Source of the DNA: Mastigias papua
Taxonomy: Eukaryota > Cnidaria > Scyphozoa > Rhizostomeae > Mastigiidae
Length of the DNA stretch: 64,000 nucleotides
Direction: 5' to 3'
NCBI GenBank assembly: GCA_964019165.1
Contig: OZ025274.1
Coordinates: forward strand, 6,402,368 to 6,466,367
Shown: positions 62,991 through 64,000 of the stretch, in pieces
Numbering within the stretch: position 1 is the first letter of the stretch
Layout of the letters: the number at the start of each line of letters is the position of its first letter
Translations under genes and position numbers: made by a program
The notes under the pieces: model-generated
The model's database searches: none
Told to the model about the DNA's origin: nothing
The model's input: the letters and a program-made list of their open reading frames with translations, nothing else

Positions 62991-63814
62991 TGTGTATGTA
63001 TGTATGTGTCATATGTTTTCCCTTAATTGCATTCTAAACTTTTAGCACCATTTGAAGTTTGCTAACCTGACAGGATTTGTATTAAACCTGTTAGACTGTA
63101 AGTTTGATAAATAGTACCTTGATTCATGAAATTTTCACACGAGTTTAAATTTCGCGCTTTTCGCAAGTTTTTTGCGAACCTGAATTTCACACACATCTAT
63201 TTTTCGCGCACACACTAGTGATGGAAAACAATATAATACACTTCATATGCAACTCTACATATATTTGTCACGTTCGTGCTAGGATAAGATACGATAAGCT
63301 AGTGATAACGCATTAGCTAACGTTAAACGGACAATACCCTGAAAAAGTCAAAAATCGATTTGGATGCAAATACTCTTGTTTTTCCATGTTTGCAATTTCG
63401 CGCAATCTAATTTCCACACACCTCCTGAAAAGAGATATCTCGCACACATCAAATTTTCAATCAATAACTTCTTAATACTTACTTTACGAAATAATTTAAT
63501 TTTAATCAGTCAAATTAAGAATTTTCACGTAACCAGTTATTCGCGAAGCTCAGCTGCGCAAAAATTAGATGTCCGCGAAAATTTCATGAATTAACGTAGT
63601 AGCAGCTTGTATGTTATAGATTTCCTTCAAACCAGTTTCTTAAACGTAGCTATTATTCCATGTGTACTGTAGATGTGCTGCATGGGGGATTTTTGGAATA
63701 TGAAAAGACAAGTGTTTGCGTTGGAATTAAGTAGTTTTGCGAATTGAGTAGAATGTAGTGCTTGGAATCCAATTTTTCGGTAGTGAAATTGTAGAAGATG
63801 AGATACCTACCAGC
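62991..63814. other. SMG6 intron 5, nothing further recognised
   Basis: No continuation of SMG6 is visible before the window ends. The stretch 63130-63600 contains repeated ttcgcg / tttcgcgca motifs in both orientations (gaaattttcacacgag at 63128 against cgcgaaaatttcatgaatta at 63575), which suggests another inverted-repeat element of about 470 bp. Confidence 0.4.
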
Positions 63815-64000
63815 CTACCGCTGTGCCATAACCTCCAGGATGTGGGCAATCGTGGATTTCCACCTTTCTCTCCTCTCTCTCTCTCCCGTGGCTCTAATGA
63901 ACAGTTCACCTGTCATATTACCCGCTGCAAGCTTCACCAGTCCTGTCAAATATATCCCTCTTGATCTTCCGCTCCCTCTGGATCCTTCTGCCATTCCTGT
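63815..64000 (-). mobile_element. LINE protein C-terminus, running off the window edge
   Basis: The minus strand is open from the window edge to a TAG at 63815-63817. It reads GSRGSGRSRGIYLTGLVKLA, later RATGERE and RERWKSTIAHILEV before the stop. A GR.RGR tract followed by a DRERW...I.H.L tail is the standard C-terminal end of RTE-type and related LINE proteins. The rest of the element should lie beyond 64000, inside the SMG6 intron on the opposite strand. Confidence 0.6.

Overview
The window is eukaryotic, metazoan, nuclear DNA. It is AT-rich, its genes are split by GT-AG introns, its simple repeats are long, and decayed retrotransposons and inverted-repeat elements lie between and inside genes. 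A run of 200 N at 57288-57487 marks a draft assembly. The gene set (P2X receptor, ZNHIT3, SAMD15-like, NIF3L1, SMG6, plus a chitinase with a plant/fungal-type catalytic domain and an animal chitin-binding domain) points to a marine invertebrate. A cnidarian is my best guess, but the sequence does not settle the phylum.

Layout: 1-18600 holds no host gene I can support. It carries fragments of several non-LTR retrotransposons, one internally deleted BEL/Pao-type LTR element (5460-7702), a 12-copy 28-bp satellite and several small inverted-repeat elements. 18622-21968 (minus) is a complete six-exon secreted chitinase. 21969-26108 is mostly empty, with a 0.5-kb CAT/CAC repeat. 26109-40206 (minus) is a complete 12-exon P2X receptor of 424 residues; its 5-kb first intron holds TTAG arrays, a TA-flanked inverted-repeat element, a pogo/CENP-B-like fragment and a 0.4-kb near-perfect palindrome. 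40207-43776 holds retrotransposon remnants.

43777-62590 is a compact housekeeping cluster. ZNHIT3 (minus) and a SAMD15-like SAM-domain gene (plus) are head to head, about 145 bp apart. SAMD15-like and NIF3L1 (minus) converge. NIF3L1 and SMG6 (plus) are again head to head, around the assembly gap. SMG6 leaves the window unfinished: its 5' five exons are present, while the later helical region and PIN nuclease are not. A minus-strand LINE tail occupies the last 186 bases.

The genes do not form one pathway. ZNHIT3 belongs to snoRNP assembly, SMG6 to nonsense-mediated decay, NIF3L1 is a conserved metal-binding protein, P2X is an ATP-gated channel and the chitinase is secreted. Exon models were built by hand from splice signals, reading phase and family similarity. 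In every complete gene all exon phases join without a stop, which is the main support for the models.
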